DNA of 64,000 nucleotides. Source: Brevipalpus yothersi. Its lineage: Eukaryota > Arthropoda > Arachnida > Trombidiformes > Tenuipalpidae. Below are positions 22,711 to 35,693 of this stretch, piece after piece (the stretch's first letter is position 1; each line of letters opens with the position of its first letter). Made by a program: the position numbers and the translations under genes. The stretch is from NCBI GenBank assembly GCA_003956705.1, contig QZCP01000218.1, positions 1 through 64,000 on the forward strand. Direction: 5' to 3'. Below the pieces are notes generated by a model. That model did not search any database and was not told the DNA's origin. It saw only the letters and a program-made list of their open reading frames with translations.

Positions 22711-23229
22711 ATGTTGTCCTCTATGTTGAAAGAGCATCAAAAAAGGCAACAAGAACGACGAGAAGAAATTGAGAAGAAAAAAATTGCTGCCACCGAGTTG
22801 GTTGGTGATGTAACTAATCATATGGTTAATCATCTCAATGATGGGTAAGTTTAAAACCGAAAACTTGCCATCTACTAACTGTATTACATGCTAATGATGA
22901 ATCTCTTCGATTTTGTACAGAGTTGCTCAAGCTTATTTGAATCAGCGAAAATTGGACTCGGAAACCAAACAATTGCAAGCAAATGTTGTCCAATTTTCGA
23001 AGCAAGCTAATCAATGGCTTAATCTAGTTAAAACTTTGGATAAATCTGTAAAGGTAGGAATGAGCTTGTTTGATATCTCATCCTGAAATGTCGGCATTCA
23101 TCAAAATGCTCTCTTATTCTACAGGAACTTGGTGATGTAGAAAACTGGGCAAAAAAAATCGAAAATGATCTCAAAGTCATATCTTCTGCATTGGAATATG
23201 TCTATAAGGTTGGACCTCAACCTAAGTAA
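22711..23229 (+). CDS. BLOC1S1: BLOC-1 subunit 1 (GCN5L1-like)
   Basis: Three exons, 22711-22844, 22921-23053 and 23125-23229, giving 123 aa. The start MLSSMLKEHQKRQQERRE and the parts VAQAYLNQRKLD, QFSKQANQW, GDVENWAKKIE and ALEYVYK match BLOS1 over its full length. It is a coiled-coil subunit of the BLOC-1 and BORC complexes, which act in lysosome-related organelle biogenesis and lysosome positioning; vertebrate GCN5L1 also acts in mitochondrial protein acetylation. The start is fixed by homology and lies 12 nt after the stop of the upstream ORF, so translation by reinitiation, leaky scanning or an internal promoter is implied. Codon phases at both introns agree. Confidence 0.93.
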
Positions 23230-23312
23230 GGAATTGTCTGCAGCCAGTAAAAGAGTCATCATATCGAACCACCATTAAGAACATTTGGCTATTAGATTGG
23301 ACATTATTTCTT

Positions 23313-23318
23313 AATAAA
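23313..23318 (+). promoter_or_regulatory. Poly(A) signal of BLOC1S1 transcript
   Basis: AATAAA 84 nt past the BLOC1S1 stop, in the 275-bp convergent gap before the 3' end of the desaturase gene. Confidence 0.6.
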
Positions 23319-23504
23319 ACTCCTAGATTTGAATGTAAATACATTATTCCTTGTAACCCTGTGATGAGCTGTTCTATTCATGGATAGAGAAAAGTTTTGT
23401 GGCAATTTTCTGGTCTTCTTTGGCCCGAATTCTTTCAATATTCAGCGAAGAAATATGGACGTGATATTCCATAAGAGCATTTCAAGGAATATTTAATGAA
23501 ATTT

Positions 23505-24530
23505 CTAAGAAAAAGTAACCTCATTTTTCCTCCTTACACGACTATGAATCCCTACTGAAGGGTCAGTGATGAATTTCCAAAGTATTTTGATCAGAGATGT
23601 GTGATGAGGAAGATTATCGTAGAACTCTGGTGCGATTTTTCTAACCAAAGGTAGTTTACTCGGAGGAATCGATGGGAAATCATGATGCTCTACATGGTAA
23701 CCAAAGTTGAAGCATATCCTATTCCAAGGTCCATAGTATGAAAATGTTTCGAGAACTAAGGGCTGTTCATCAGCGGTGCTAGCACATAGAGAATCCAATT
23801 TTTCCGGCCCGTCATCACCTTTGAACATGATAAAATGTTCAAGAATCAAACGAGTTACCAGAGGGTGTAAACTGTATGAAATGAAGTAGGAGAAGAACAG
23901 GAAGCCAACCATTCTGTATCCAAAAAATCGCAGAAGAAGGAGATTGAATATTATTTGGAATACCATGTTCATGATTTCGATGATTGTGGGTTTGATAGGG
24001 TTCACGAGAACTGGTCTCAAATGATAAATTATGGGTGACAAAATTATCCACAACAACTTTCCAAAAGTGCTGGTGAACATTCGTAATTCCCAATCTGAGG
24101 GTCCATCTGGATCAAGTTTTTCGTTTCCCAAAAGAATATGATGATAATTATGATATCTTTTGAAATATGCGAATCCGGGAATAATCAACACTGAATTAGC
24201 AATATAGCCCATCAATATGTTTCCGGTCACATTATGATATCCGAAAGCTTGATTATGAGCGATGTAATGCATACATATTCCAATTGTGTGACTTATATAA
24301 GAACTGAAAAAATAAGCAATCAACAATAAGGTTGACAAACTGGTAACATTTCGTAAGGAAAAAACAGTCAAAAGTTGAAAAAAAACTAGGGCCAAAAATT
24401 GCCACTTGAAAATGGGATCGATTTTCATCAAGCTCCTAATTTCAGGATGCTTTTCGAGAATGAGTCTACGGCGAATATGATGAATATCTTGAGTGCTTGA
24501 CCATTGGAAATCTTTGAATTGATTATCCAT
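23505..24530 (-). CDS. DEGS1: Sphingolipid delta-4 desaturase-like (dihydroceramide desaturase)
   Basis: Single exon, 341 aa. The N-terminus has the family layout (FQWSSTQDIHHIRRRLILEK, then HPEIRSLMK). All three histidine boxes are present: HYIAH (88-92), HNYHH (127-131) and HVEHH (279-283). The motif SYYGPWN and the C-terminal LPLVRKIAPEFYDNLPHH are also typical. Several hydrophobic segments fit an ER membrane enzyme. The family makes ceramide from dihydroceramide using O2 and cytochrome b5. Two oddities are an insertion of about 20 residues at 240-260 and replacement of the usual Gly-His before the xxxEH segment by Thr-Arg (226-227). It could be a diverged paralogue with a changed substrate. 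It is convergent with BLOC1S1. Confidence 0.88.
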   Translation of the reverse strand: MDNQFKDFQWSSTQDIHHIRRRLILEKHPEIRSLMKIDPIFKWQFLALVFFQLLTVFSLRNVTSLSTLLLIAYFFSSYISHTIGICMHYIAHNQAFGYHNVTGNILMGYIANSVLIIPGFAYFKRYHNYHHILLGNEKLDPDGPSDWELRMFTSTFGKLLWIILSPIIYHLRPVLVNPIKPTIIEIMNMVFQIIFNLLLLRFFGYRMVGFLFFSYFISYSLHPLVTRLILEHFIMFKGDDGPEKLDSLCASTADEQPLVLETFSYYGPWNRICFNFGYHVEHHDFPSIPPSKLPLVRKIAPEFYDNLPHHTSLIKILWKFITDPSVGIHSRVRRKNEVTFS

Positions 24531-26834
24531 CGTTGAATTTCACAGCAAAGATGATCACCAACTTGAGCTGAACAAAAACCAGAGTTTTACATAAGCTCTA
24601 GGAGACGCTGAAAATTACATAAATTCATTTTGCATAACCGACTTTTTTTCAGTCTCCTGTCGCTGACAAAGGATTTCCTCACGAGGTTTTTTGTGAGATT
24701 TAAATCACAGGTGAATGTATCTGTGATTTTAAATACATTCATTGCTAGCTCTGCAATGATAGAAAGGAAATAGGTGAGAGTATTGATCTTGAGATGAATA
24801 TTCATCAGCCCATAGCAAAAATCAAAGTATTCTGTAGGAATGAATGCTTTCATTATCTACCGTTCACTAGCATCAATTTTCGATGAAAAATGAAAGCTAG
24901 AATTGTTTTCATTTAGTCAATACAAAATACATGTACATTGATAAACTGAAAAATCAATCAAAAGAGGTCAAAACGTTTTAAGCGTCATAAATTGAGCTAA
25001 ATAGTGTTTCTGAATTAGTTTTTTAAATTTGTAGAATTTTATTTTATACTGGAAAAATGAGTCATTTTGGAAGTCCAATAAGAGTAGAAACTCCATAATT
25101 TGAGTCATCATCTCAGTTAATTGATCATATTTTTCCAAAAACCTCATATAACTTCTCAACAATCATTGATCGCTATTTCCTGAATTTTCACCCGCAGAGC
25201 TATTTTGTACACATTTTTCAGTAGATAAAACAATGAGTCAACAAGCAGCAGCATGATGCCACAAACATCATGAAACTGGAAAAAATAAAAAAAATTTTCA
25301 GGATGAAAAAGTTTACTGGTAACTCATCAACGATCAATGAAGGTGAAAAAATGGTTCATCAACTCTCCTCTTTCCTTTCGCAATTTAATCATCTTAAATT
25401 AGGCAACAAATTCAAACCTCCATGATCAATTACTATGCATATTCCAAATAAGAGAGAGAGAAAGAAAGAGATCGCTGCTAAATGATGATTCTAAATGCAA
25501 AGATTGCTTTTGAATATTATATACATCAGCTTCATCAAGATACCTATCAGATAAAGCATACTATAGATTTAACCCTCTAAGTATGATGACCATTCACATT
25601 AGTTTAATCACTCAGACACACACACACACACGCATAGATGTGGGTCCACACTATAGGAAAGCCAGGAGCCAAGAGCCTACTCTTCATTATCATTCTAATC
25701 GGCCTCATATCAAGGTATTAATTGCATTTCACCAAGAACCTAGAGGAAGGGAGAGAGTATTCATTGGCCAGAACATTAGAGAGAATGAAGAGAGGCCACC
25801 ATGGCCAGAGAGGTAAAAAAAAAGTGCATACCTCTGCTGTTGAGGCTTGCCAATCTTTTGCCTTGGGGACCAATCATCATCATTTTCGGGGTGAACATAT
25901 TAGCAAACAGGCACACACACATTCAGTTCGATAAGATCTGAATGCTTAAGCTCCCGATGGAAGCCGTTAAGTAGGGCCAAGCCAATGGCGTTTCGGTTAG
26001 CGATGCTTGCCACTGATAATTAGTGATGAAATGATGAACGGTCAAGCATGCTAAATTGACACTCAACCAAGCTAGTATGAACACATTTTTACCGAAATTT
26101 TCTGATGATTTGTCTCTGGAACGGAAAAAAAGATGGACATCAGATCAACAGTGATGATCGTGTGAGTAACTGTTTGCCGATTGATGAGCTCGATCGGAAC
26201 GAAATATGGACATCACCGTGCTTTAACATCTTTTTTGTTTCCAAAGTAAACGTAATTCCAATTTCATCAGCGATGAACAAAAAAATAGTTGCCAAAAAAT
26301 GTGCAACCACAAGACATCCTTGATCTATGCATTTGTATGAAGTGAATTTCCTTTTTTTGCATCATCGGTCCAGGATGAAAGTGAAATTCTTTTACAAAGT
26401 AATAAAAATAGATGATCTGCTGAGAGTAGATCATCAGATGATGAACAAGAGTGAGTGAAACAGTTCAAATAATCATTTGTCTACACTCGGGCCCAGTTGC
26501 TTGGACCATTTTCACATTCTTCTCCTCTCCTCTACCTTCCATTAGCCTGTTGCACGCTTTTTCTCTCTCCAGCATCAGGAATCTCTGTCTCTTTCTCTCT
26601 CTCCTCTCGAATGCAATCATGATTCTCTTCTAGATGATAAGGTAAAAAGAAAAGAGAAGCCCACCGAAAAACAACCACAGACATTGTGCATAGAATATTT
26701 GGAGTATGAAAAAAAGTGGTCATAGAAGGCATCTGAGAGAGAGAGAGAGAACAGGGAAGAGACATTGATGTGACTAAATTACTATCTTAAGCCGGCAAAT
26801 ATAATTATATCTTAGTTGAACAAGGGTTTACGTT

Positions 26835-26838
<4 letters not shown>

Positions 26839-26879
<41 letters not shown>
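26839..26879. repeat. (CT)n microsatellite
   Basis: Pure TC run of about 41 bp in the gene-poor region. Confidence 0.95.
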
Positions 26880-26881
<2 letters not shown>

Positions 26882-28011
26882 ATGGAGCTTCTTTTATTTT
26901 CCATCTCTTGACAACATTGGAAAAAGTTTATCTTTGGCCTTTTTGCTCTCTTGCTCTCAGTATGCTGCTTTTCCCTCATTCGAGATGAATCGAGGAAGCT
27001 AATTGAAATACTCGAAATAGGTCATTATATATTCAAATGAGCTCAAAATTTAGGCCTCATAAGAACGAATAATGTGAGTGTGTATCGAAATGATGGCAAG
27101 ACAGAAGCAAAACCGTAGAGAATAGTTAAAATTGGCCATACCTTTATCTTCTCTCTTTTCCACCTTTTAGTATCAATTCTTTACTCCACTCACCAAATGA
27201 TCAACCGATAGACTGTCAAATTATTTTGCGTTCCTGTCCCATCTTGGTGATCATCATTCAAAATTCGATCAGCCCGCCTTATGACTTTGACTTCTTTTCC
27301 CGTTCCTATGAGCACATAAATACATATATCGTCTTGGGATCTTTTCCTAGTCAAAAATGTCCCGAGGTTTCTTCTTGTTCTCTGTCGGAAACCGTCCCGC
27401 AAAAAAGGGGCTCGTGAAAATACTTGGGGACTCGAGAGAAGAGGGCGGAATCGGTAGGGATCACAGGAACTCAAAATTCGAACTCTCTAAATGGTCTGAG
27501 AACCAAATGAACCGGATACTGGACCATGAATTTCACATAGCCAATGATATTCACCTCATTTGTGGTCATCATCATCTGAATTTTGCCCACAGGCAACCAC
27601 TTCTCATCGCTTTTCACTGATACACACGGTTACTGGGAAACTTGGATCACCTTCCATTTGACTTGCCAACAGTAAAGTAACCGAAGAAGAAGAAAACGAG
27701 ATTCATGGTGATGACCATTCATTGGATCCCCTTAAACTGGACTTAAACTATTCTGAGTGCCGCTAATCGAACTTGAAATTGTTTCTCCGTTTGGTTTAAT
27801 GAATTTTTGGCTTCAAATCTTTTGCCGGGCCAAAATGCCATTGAAACCACAATAGTTGAGGGTCCAGGCGAATGGAGAAGAGAGAGAGATACACACACAA
27901 ATAAGTACCAAGCCTAGATAAGTGAGAAAAATTTCTAGCCAAAGCCAAACAGTTGATTGTGGTTATCGTTCACCATCATTTGCTCATTTTGGTAATCATA
28001 CCTTTTCACCC

Positions 28012-28053
<42 letters not shown>
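28012..28053. repeat. (GA)n microsatellite
   Basis: GA run of about 42 bp with one AAA interruption. Confidence 0.95.
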
Positions 28054-28057
<4 letters not shown>

Positions 28058-31000
28058 GTACACCCGAGCTGCACCACATACAGGGCCATACTAGTGAAGA
28101 ATACAGAGGAAAAATGATCCCGTAAATGTAAGGGCCATAATTTTGCGGTTGCTGTTCATGGGGCCTTTGGGCCAACAAATTCTTTTCATCAGCTGAAATT
28201 TTTCACGATCCTTTCCAACTTCAAAGCTTTATCACTTAATGTAGTTAATAGAATGATCTAAATAGTTTTAGCTTGATGCAGATTGAGCTTTGGGTTTCAC
28301 ATTTTCGTAGATCATCTAGAGAAAGGTGAAGGAATTCATGAATGTTTTTCAGTTCTCCAATGAAATTGGCAAATTCTTTCACAATACGAATTTTGGGAAG
28401 ACAAAAATTTGACCCTCTTGAAGGAGCAAAATATCAGCTCTCTTCCTCCATGTGATTCATTGCCCTGTTTTCCGGTAAAAAAATTAGCTAATCAAAAGAT
28501 TTGAGTAATGATTTGAGATTCCTATCATGCATATCTACCAGAAATAGGGGGCTACCAAGAGGCTATACTATGTGTGGGTGTGCATGAGTTTCAACTTGAA
28601 CTGATAATTTTTCATGTGTTCGAGAATTTCGGCACCTTTTGTGCTTGACTTCTCAATTTACCGCCTCATTCACTCAGTCTATAATCAATTATTAGTATCA
28701 CTTCAATGTGCACTACTGTGTGTATATCATTCTGCCGAAGTCATGTGTACTGTTCTAAAATTTCCAGATCATAAATTCACTTGCTACACTGATTCGAATG
28801 AAGCTGAAAAAAAGGTGTCATTTTATGTGTGATACATGTGTGACGAAATGTCGAATGTGCACTCTATCTTCTTCCAAATCAGGCAGAAAATATGCATCTT
28901 AAGTGGAAGAAAAATTGTTCTCCATGAACTTGAGTGTCAAAGGACTCTTGAGAACCTCAGTAATTTGAGAATATTGTCTCTATTTATCATTTCAAGTGCA
29001 AGCATCTCTCCTTGTTCACAGAAATTTTTCAGATTCCATCTCAACTCTCTTCCATATCTATATTGATCTGCATTGTAAGATAGTGAGATACACGCATAAA
29101 TATGCATTTCATGTAAAATTCTGTAGAAAATATTTCTCTCTCTCTCTCTCTCTCGAAATTGTTTGATCAACAACACATCATAAGTAAATTTGGAGCAACA
29201 ATATCCAAAATAATGGACAGAAATGAAAATATTTTTTCAACTATACCTCTGATCCATACATAGTGTCCATCTGAGCGGTTAAAAAGTCTATTCTATGAAT
29301 TGATTAATGTTCATCTGGTTTATACCATTCAATAGCATACACACACCATCGCTGTTTATCCAATTGAGGCATCGTGCCACATACGAAATGTCGAAATCAG
29401 GGAAAGAAAGAAGAAAAAGAGAGGATATTCACTCTCCATAGTGCTGGTCTGTCTCTCTCTTTCTCTCTCTTCCTCATTTGGATAGCCCACAACACGATTA
29501 ATCATTCACGGTTTCCTTAAAAAATACAACGACATTAGCACCAATGGTTCGAAGTAGAAGTAGTAGTGACTATAAGAACATACTCCACATGCATGAGCGG
29601 ACAAGCTTGGAAACAACATTGACAATTGGTCCTAGCTTGGACCAGTGTGTGCATGTTTGAATAGAGCATGGCCCTATGCAGGGTTTGTGTCTATGGTCCA
29701 CAAGTACAATGGAGATTGAAAATTTTCGATTCACAGGGATCAACATGAATTTGTGTGCCTGTATGAGGAGAGAGAAGAGAGAAGAGAGAGAGAAAAAAAA
29801 GTCAGATTTGAGCCACAAAGGCCAGAGAACTTTGATCATCATCGAAAATGTGTTTCGCTCTATTTTCAGAGCGAAAAAAGGTCTCGCGAATGAATTTGAT
29901 TCATTTCTATAAATCTATAAATTATCATCACAACAATAATTCGTCGCCTTTGATTCGTATTCCCGAATTTTTTTTGTGGTCTGGGCACCATATTCAGTAG
30001 CAAGTCGATTTCTAGACCCATAATCCTACAATCGGTATGTATAGATGACAAACTATTCTGGCTTAAAGTTTTAGGTACTTTTTCATTCAAACAGTCTTTT
30101 TAGTGTGCCAACGAACATTATGCCTCAGGTTCAAGAATTGATCACCGAAATTGGGCAACAATACATACGACAATGAATGCTGATATAGTTGAAAGTTCTA
30201 CTATTTCGATAAAGTCAACAAGAGTAAATCCGTGTACACAGACACACATTCATTATTGGGTAACTTACCGTCCAAGCCTTTTTACTCACCAAATTTGACA
30301 ACATTGATTCAGCTAACGAGGGCTCCAAATTATGGATTCCCAAATTCCAAAGGATCCATAGAAAATTTTGAATAGACACTATGGGCCGTTACCAATATGG
30401 TCAGAAGCTAGTACAAACATAGAATTGTAGAAAAATCAATACACTAAATACATGTATTGTGCAATCAATCTTCACTTGCCGACTTTTAAATTGTTTCACT
30501 CAACAGAATGGAGAGAGAGAGAGAGAGAAAATATTCAATTCTCTTGTGTTTATTTTGGATACATTTCATTGTAGATTTTTCTCTTTTTCTCTTGAATCTT
30601 TTCCATTTCAATTCGTTCCGTTACTTTTGATCTTTTTTGGCACCAAAATAGCCTTGACCGAAAAGAAAAAAAGGTATATACATATACACTGTTGAACTAA
30701 TGTTCTTTCGCTCTTCTCTCGGATCCAATGGATTCTCTTCAGACACTTCAAAGTAGATTCTCTCTATGTCCAGAATAGCTTCGCTTTGGTACCGGTAAGG
30801 TTGCCAAACTTAACAAATCGGCCTCAAAAAGTCAATACCGATCGGTCAAAGGTGAAAGTGGCCTGAATGTGATGTGATGGACGACTCGCGCGCGAAATTT
30901 TCAGCCTGATGATGAGGTATCAAGCTGTGATTCTTTTCTTAACATTCATTCTTGTGTGTGTGTGTGTCTGTGGACCTTTCTCTTCTTTGGGACCGATTTT

Positions 31001-32017
31001 TGGCAAAGAAGAAGGCCCACAGATCAAAGGAAAAAAAATAGCCCAAGAAGGCCGGGACAGGAGGTCCATAAGAATGAAAGGAGGAGGAAGGGGAGGTGCA
31101 GGGAGGAGAAGAGGGCAGCCCGGAGGTGGAAATGGAGGAAGAGATAGATATATGTATGTAAGTGAACAAGGTTGTATATATGTGTGTGTATGTGCTCTAT
31201 GAATTGATGTTCAACATCATGTACACACATACACACAGACAGTGAACAAGCTCATATATAAGTTTTTCATGGAACCATGCTAATAAGCTACATTATCACT
31301 GAGCTCACTTTTGTTTATTAGATACACAAATTATCAATTGTTACCTTAACATAAGTATGCATCGATACTGAAAGGTTTGAGTGATCACAGAATCTTGAAA
31401 ATTTTTTCTACATGAATACATAAATCGGTACTATTTTCCCACAAAAAATCCTCGAAAAGCATAATTAGTTCTTTTTAGATCAGATTTATCTCGTTGATCA
31501 GATTCACCAAAAATTATCAAGAGCTCTATTAGTTGATGGAAAATTGGCAATATCGATTCGTGATTGGATGATTCCTCATCGATTTGCTAGATTTATCACT
31601 TGGTATTTGCCCTTAAACATTGTCACCGTGATAATAATCATACTTGCTGGAATATATCTAGATAAAAGTAGGACCACATAGCCGCCAGGTATGTTCCATG
31701 CTCAATGATTATCAACAATTAGAGCCTAAAAATTAGTAGCCTCCAAGTGACTCAACTTTCTCACTCTCTTAGGGAGAGAGAGAGAGAAAAAGAGGATCCT
31801 CTTCTATCTGTATACACAAAATTACTATCCAATTGTGTAAGCGATCAGTATTCAAAATTTTCAGTTATGATTCATTTTCTCCTCCCTCTTAACCGTCCAA
31901 TTGGAAAGACACTAGAGTCCTCCACACATACACGTACACATGAGATGAGATGACAAGCATTATGCATGATAATTCTGGTTCCCTGGTTCATAACCAAATT
32001 GGCCATGATCTTTTCTA

Positions 32018-32019
<2 letters not shown>

Positions 32020-32075
<56 letters not shown>
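32020..32075. repeat. (CT)n microsatellite
   Basis: Pure CT run of about 56 bp. Confidence 0.95.
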
Positions 32076-32078
<3 letters not shown>

Positions 32079-32378
32079 CCTTCCTTTGGCCCGCGCTTTT
32101 TGATTCAAACATATCCCGCCCACAGATTCACTCCCACTCTCACTGTAAAAGAACGTGGTCAGAGAGCATCTCCAGGAGCCGCCCATCGAACCATGAATCT
32201 TTCTTCCTTTTTTATCATCCAGATCTTGTGCACTTTTTTCGTCTCTCTCTTTCTCTCTTCTGTTTTTTTTCACTCTTGATCCTCTCAACGCTTCCATTTC
32301 AATTTAAATTTAATTTAATTTCCATGAAAAATTTTCCACCAAAATTTCAGAGAGACAGGAGAATGAATCACATGCTGG

Positions 32379-32570
32379 CTATCCATTCGCTAAAGTACTC
32401 TGAAGCTTTTCTTCTTTCTCAAGCCTAGTTATAATTATGTAATCTTCTTTTCCACGCTCTTTCATCAAATCTTCAAATTGTATTTGTCTGTCTCTCCAGG
32501 GAAGCTGATTTTTCAATTGTAATAGAATTAATAAGATAGCCATAGCGAATGCAACTGCTAGCATCCTCAT
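32379..32570 (-). CDS. Possible small secreted peptide
   Basis: 63 codons. The start MRMLAVAFAMAILLILLQL looks like a signal peptide. The remainder is hydrophilic and charged (RDRQIQFEDLMKERGKED). The ATG has A at -3. A TATATATA element at about 32656-32667 sits roughly 90 bp upstream on the same strand, close to the TATA-ATG spacing of LSGP genes 1 and 2. No family was recognised and no dibasic processing site is clear. It may be chance in a 29-kb gene-poor region. Confidence 0.3.
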   Translation of the reverse strand: MRMLAVAFAMAILLILLQLKNQLPWRDRQIQFEDLMKERGKEDYIIITRLEKEEKLQSTLANG

Positions 32571-34660
32571 CTTTTCTTTATCATCGTCCTGCTACTTTGC
32601 CAATGGATCATTTCAATGTGAAAAACAATCGATCAATCAGAATGTTGCTCAAAACATATATATATAAACTATTCAATAAGATTTATTGGCTGGATCTAAA
32701 TAGCTACATCATACATCTTGATCATCAAATGCTTGCCAATCATCAATACCAATTGATTTGGCTCAAAATTTTACAGCATTCCTCAAGAGTCCGTTTCGTG
32801 CCTCAAGCTGACTGAAATGATTCCAACTGACTTTGCCAATTTTCTGTATTCATATAGAGCATTTATAGATATTTTGATACTCGTAACAATCACCATGATG
32901 AGTCTTCACAGGTTAGATTATCAGCAGTATCCAGTATTTTGAGACTCTGAGAGATTTTTCGATTTATTCAATTCAGTAGAGAATTTGCCAGCAAACATAC
33001 ACGTATAACAGAATTTGTCACAGAATGTTTCAATCAGCGGCAGTAAATGAAATTAGCCAAGCTTGAGAATATATCTCAATAAGAAATGATCCTCTCGATA
33101 ATCCTGTGAAAAATGCACTTTGATCGACATAATCCTATGAAAATCCTCTTCACACTTTACACTCTATAAAGAGAATTACATTTGATCCACTCCACTGATC
33201 TATGTTCCACTTTCAATTCCAATGGTTTGGGAAAAGTGTCCATGTACTGATGAATCCGATTGAATTTATAAATAATTATTCCCTCCATTGGTGTATATCA
33301 GAGACAAGTCGGCCTTTGTTTCGCTTCTGTTTTTTCTTTCTCTCTCTCTCTTTCTCTTTCTCTCTCCAACCCGTCACCATATTCATCAATTAAACTCAAT
33401 CATTTGAATAAGATCCATTATTTCGACTTGCTATTCCAGTTTCTCTCTGCTCTCATGATCCTCGGAATTCCTTGAGAGATGAAGACACATGGCTGGATGG
33501 CAAGGCTATTTAGACACGCATTTACAGCCATCGACAGGCAAGAAGCATCGAACTTATTTCAACATGTGTATGCAGACCAAATGTTGATGGATTTTTCCTT
33601 AGAATCAGATTGGTTCTAGTGGAGGTAATTTGATAATTTATTCAAGTAGCTTGTGAATTTGGCTACAAGATTCATTTTCTTTTCAGCTCTGGAACTTATT
33701 GGCTCCACGAGTCAACTGATAATTTATCCAGCTTATTCGAATAGGAATGTTCGATGGAAACTTCGAGAATTTAAGGCAAAGCTCATCGACATTGAATTGG
33801 ATGAGATCTCATCTTCAGAGCTATATTTCAAACTATGCAGAAATGCTATAAAGTTCTTAAAATTCATCGGTTAGCTTTCTCTTCGAGTTCATTAAAAGAA
33901 TTTTTCTCACCATGTTTTAATCATTATCATTCTAGCCATTCTCAAGTTCTAGCTAATTACCCATACTTTCATGGAATATTTTTCTCCTTTCTTCATGATG
34001 ATACCTTATCTTCCATTCTCTTTTCCCTTCATCTTTGGAAGGCTTACACTACCTAGCTCGATGAACTGTTGGCACGATATGCCACCTAAGTAGTTGTAGA
34101 ATTTTTTTCAAAACTCATCATGCAGTCAAAAAAAGGAAACTTTTCAGCATAAATCAACAGTCTCGTGTGAAACAAGAGAAATAAATAATATTCATATGAT
34201 AGCTACTCTTACTTCCAAAATATTATATCCAAAAACATGAGCTCAGTTGATGCTGAAGAGTTGAAAATAGCAAAATTTCAAATGACAACATTTTTTTCGT
34301 CTATGAGGTTAGGCTTTACAATATTCATGAGCATCTCCAGCACCTACAAGTGGCAAAAAATTTATAGTATTGATCTTGCCCATCTGAAATTTGATTCTAC
34401 CCTGAAAATATTCTCTCTCTCTCTCTCTCTCTCCCTCTCTCAACTCGATCCCAAAAGAATGGCCAGAATGATGATGAGACCAATGAGCAATATATACGAG
34501 TATGGTGTGTTGATCCAATCCAATGAGTTGAAGTGAAGTGTATTCAAAAGCTCAAGTGTAATGAACACACAATTGAATTTTAAAGTAGTAGCAGTAGAGT
34601 TGAATGTTGATGTATGTGTGAAAAGTTTTAAGTTGAAATAAATTGAGTTGAATTGAGAGT

Positions 34661-34663
<3 letters not shown>

Positions 34664-34715
<52 letters not shown>
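34664..34715. repeat. (GA)n microsatellite
   Basis: GA run of about 52 bp. A CT run of 29 bp (34412-34440) lies 220 bp to the left in the opposite orientation. Confidence 0.95.
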
Positions 34716-34718
<3 letters not shown>

Positions 34719-35634
34719 TATCCGGTTTAGTTGAGATCTTAGTTTCACATCGAGGTCCAAAAGGAGGAGGATGAGGGGGAGGAGGAGGTGGATCTCATTT
34801 CGAATGCTGTTCTCGGAAAAAATCCATCTCCATTGCTCACAGAGTTTTAGGCTGCTGATAGTGGAAAATATCTATCGAAAAGGAGTGAAAATTCACAGAG
34901 GCAAGAGTGAAAGGTTAAACATCACAAGTGTGTGTATTGTAGCGAACATTTTAAATTACATTCTCCATCTTCACCTTCTACTACTACTAACCCCTACTGT
35001 AACGGAAAACCTCCCACATTTTATCGCCCCTTTCAACCGGATCTTATACCCGAAAGAATACATATAAATGTATATCCTCTTCTCACTGTATTATCATCAT
35101 TCAAATGCTATTTGATTCGACTTTCCACTGTTTCGAATCAAATTATTTAGATTTAAATTTGAAACTTTACTTTACTCTATCGGAGAGGAGAGGAGAGAGA
35201 AGTTTTGCTCTCTCTTCTCTCCTCTATCTAACAACTAATCATCACTTTCCATGAGCTCTTCAGAACCACCGAATATTTTCACTTGCTCAGGTCACATTTG
35301 AAAATGATATCCGCTTCTTTGTACAATTTGATTGAGGCCAAAATCAGCGGTCCTACATTTGGGCGCGAAAGTACAGAGCAGCCTTACTCACACTTACTTG
35401 ATCCATAGACTAGTTGAGTTTAGTTGTGTATGAGTGTGTGTTAAGTTTATGGTAAAAGGAAAGCTTCCATACTTCCCAGTCCGCCCATTTCATTCGCAAT
35501 TTGTGTGAGAAGGTTTGGGGTGAGAATATATAAGAAAAGAGCGAGAATATCATCTGGAAGGAAGAGGTTGGATGGGAATATAAGGAATACAAGAAATAAG
35601 TGAAGAAAGATTGAGAGAAAGTCTTGACAAGTGA

Positions 35635-35636
<2 letters not shown>

Positions 35637-35690
<54 letters not shown>
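35637..35690. repeat. (GA)n microsatellite
   Basis: GA run of about 54 bp. Confidence 0.95.

Positions 35691-35693
<3 letters not shown>

Noticed and set aside
24587..25162. Minus frames of 88 and 64 codons upstream of the desaturase
   Set aside because: AT-rich composition (Phe, Lys, Leu, Asn), no splice context, and one frame lacks an ATG start. They are not part of the desaturase, which is complete in one exon.
25931..26020. GC-richer stretch that first suggested a structural RNA
   Set aside because: No tRNA or 5S features (no B-box-like T-loop or paired acceptor stem) could be found.
33489..33600. Short plus frame beginning MAGWQGYLDTHL, similar to the start of profilin
   Set aside because: Only about a dozen residues fit the W-x-x-Y-x-D pattern. 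The rest of profilin is not found downstream and the frame stops after 32 residues.
33605..33874. Two possible spliced plus exons giving a 60-70 residue helical peptide
   Set aside because: Splice sites are plausible, but no start codon exon or family match was found; AT-rich chance is more likely.
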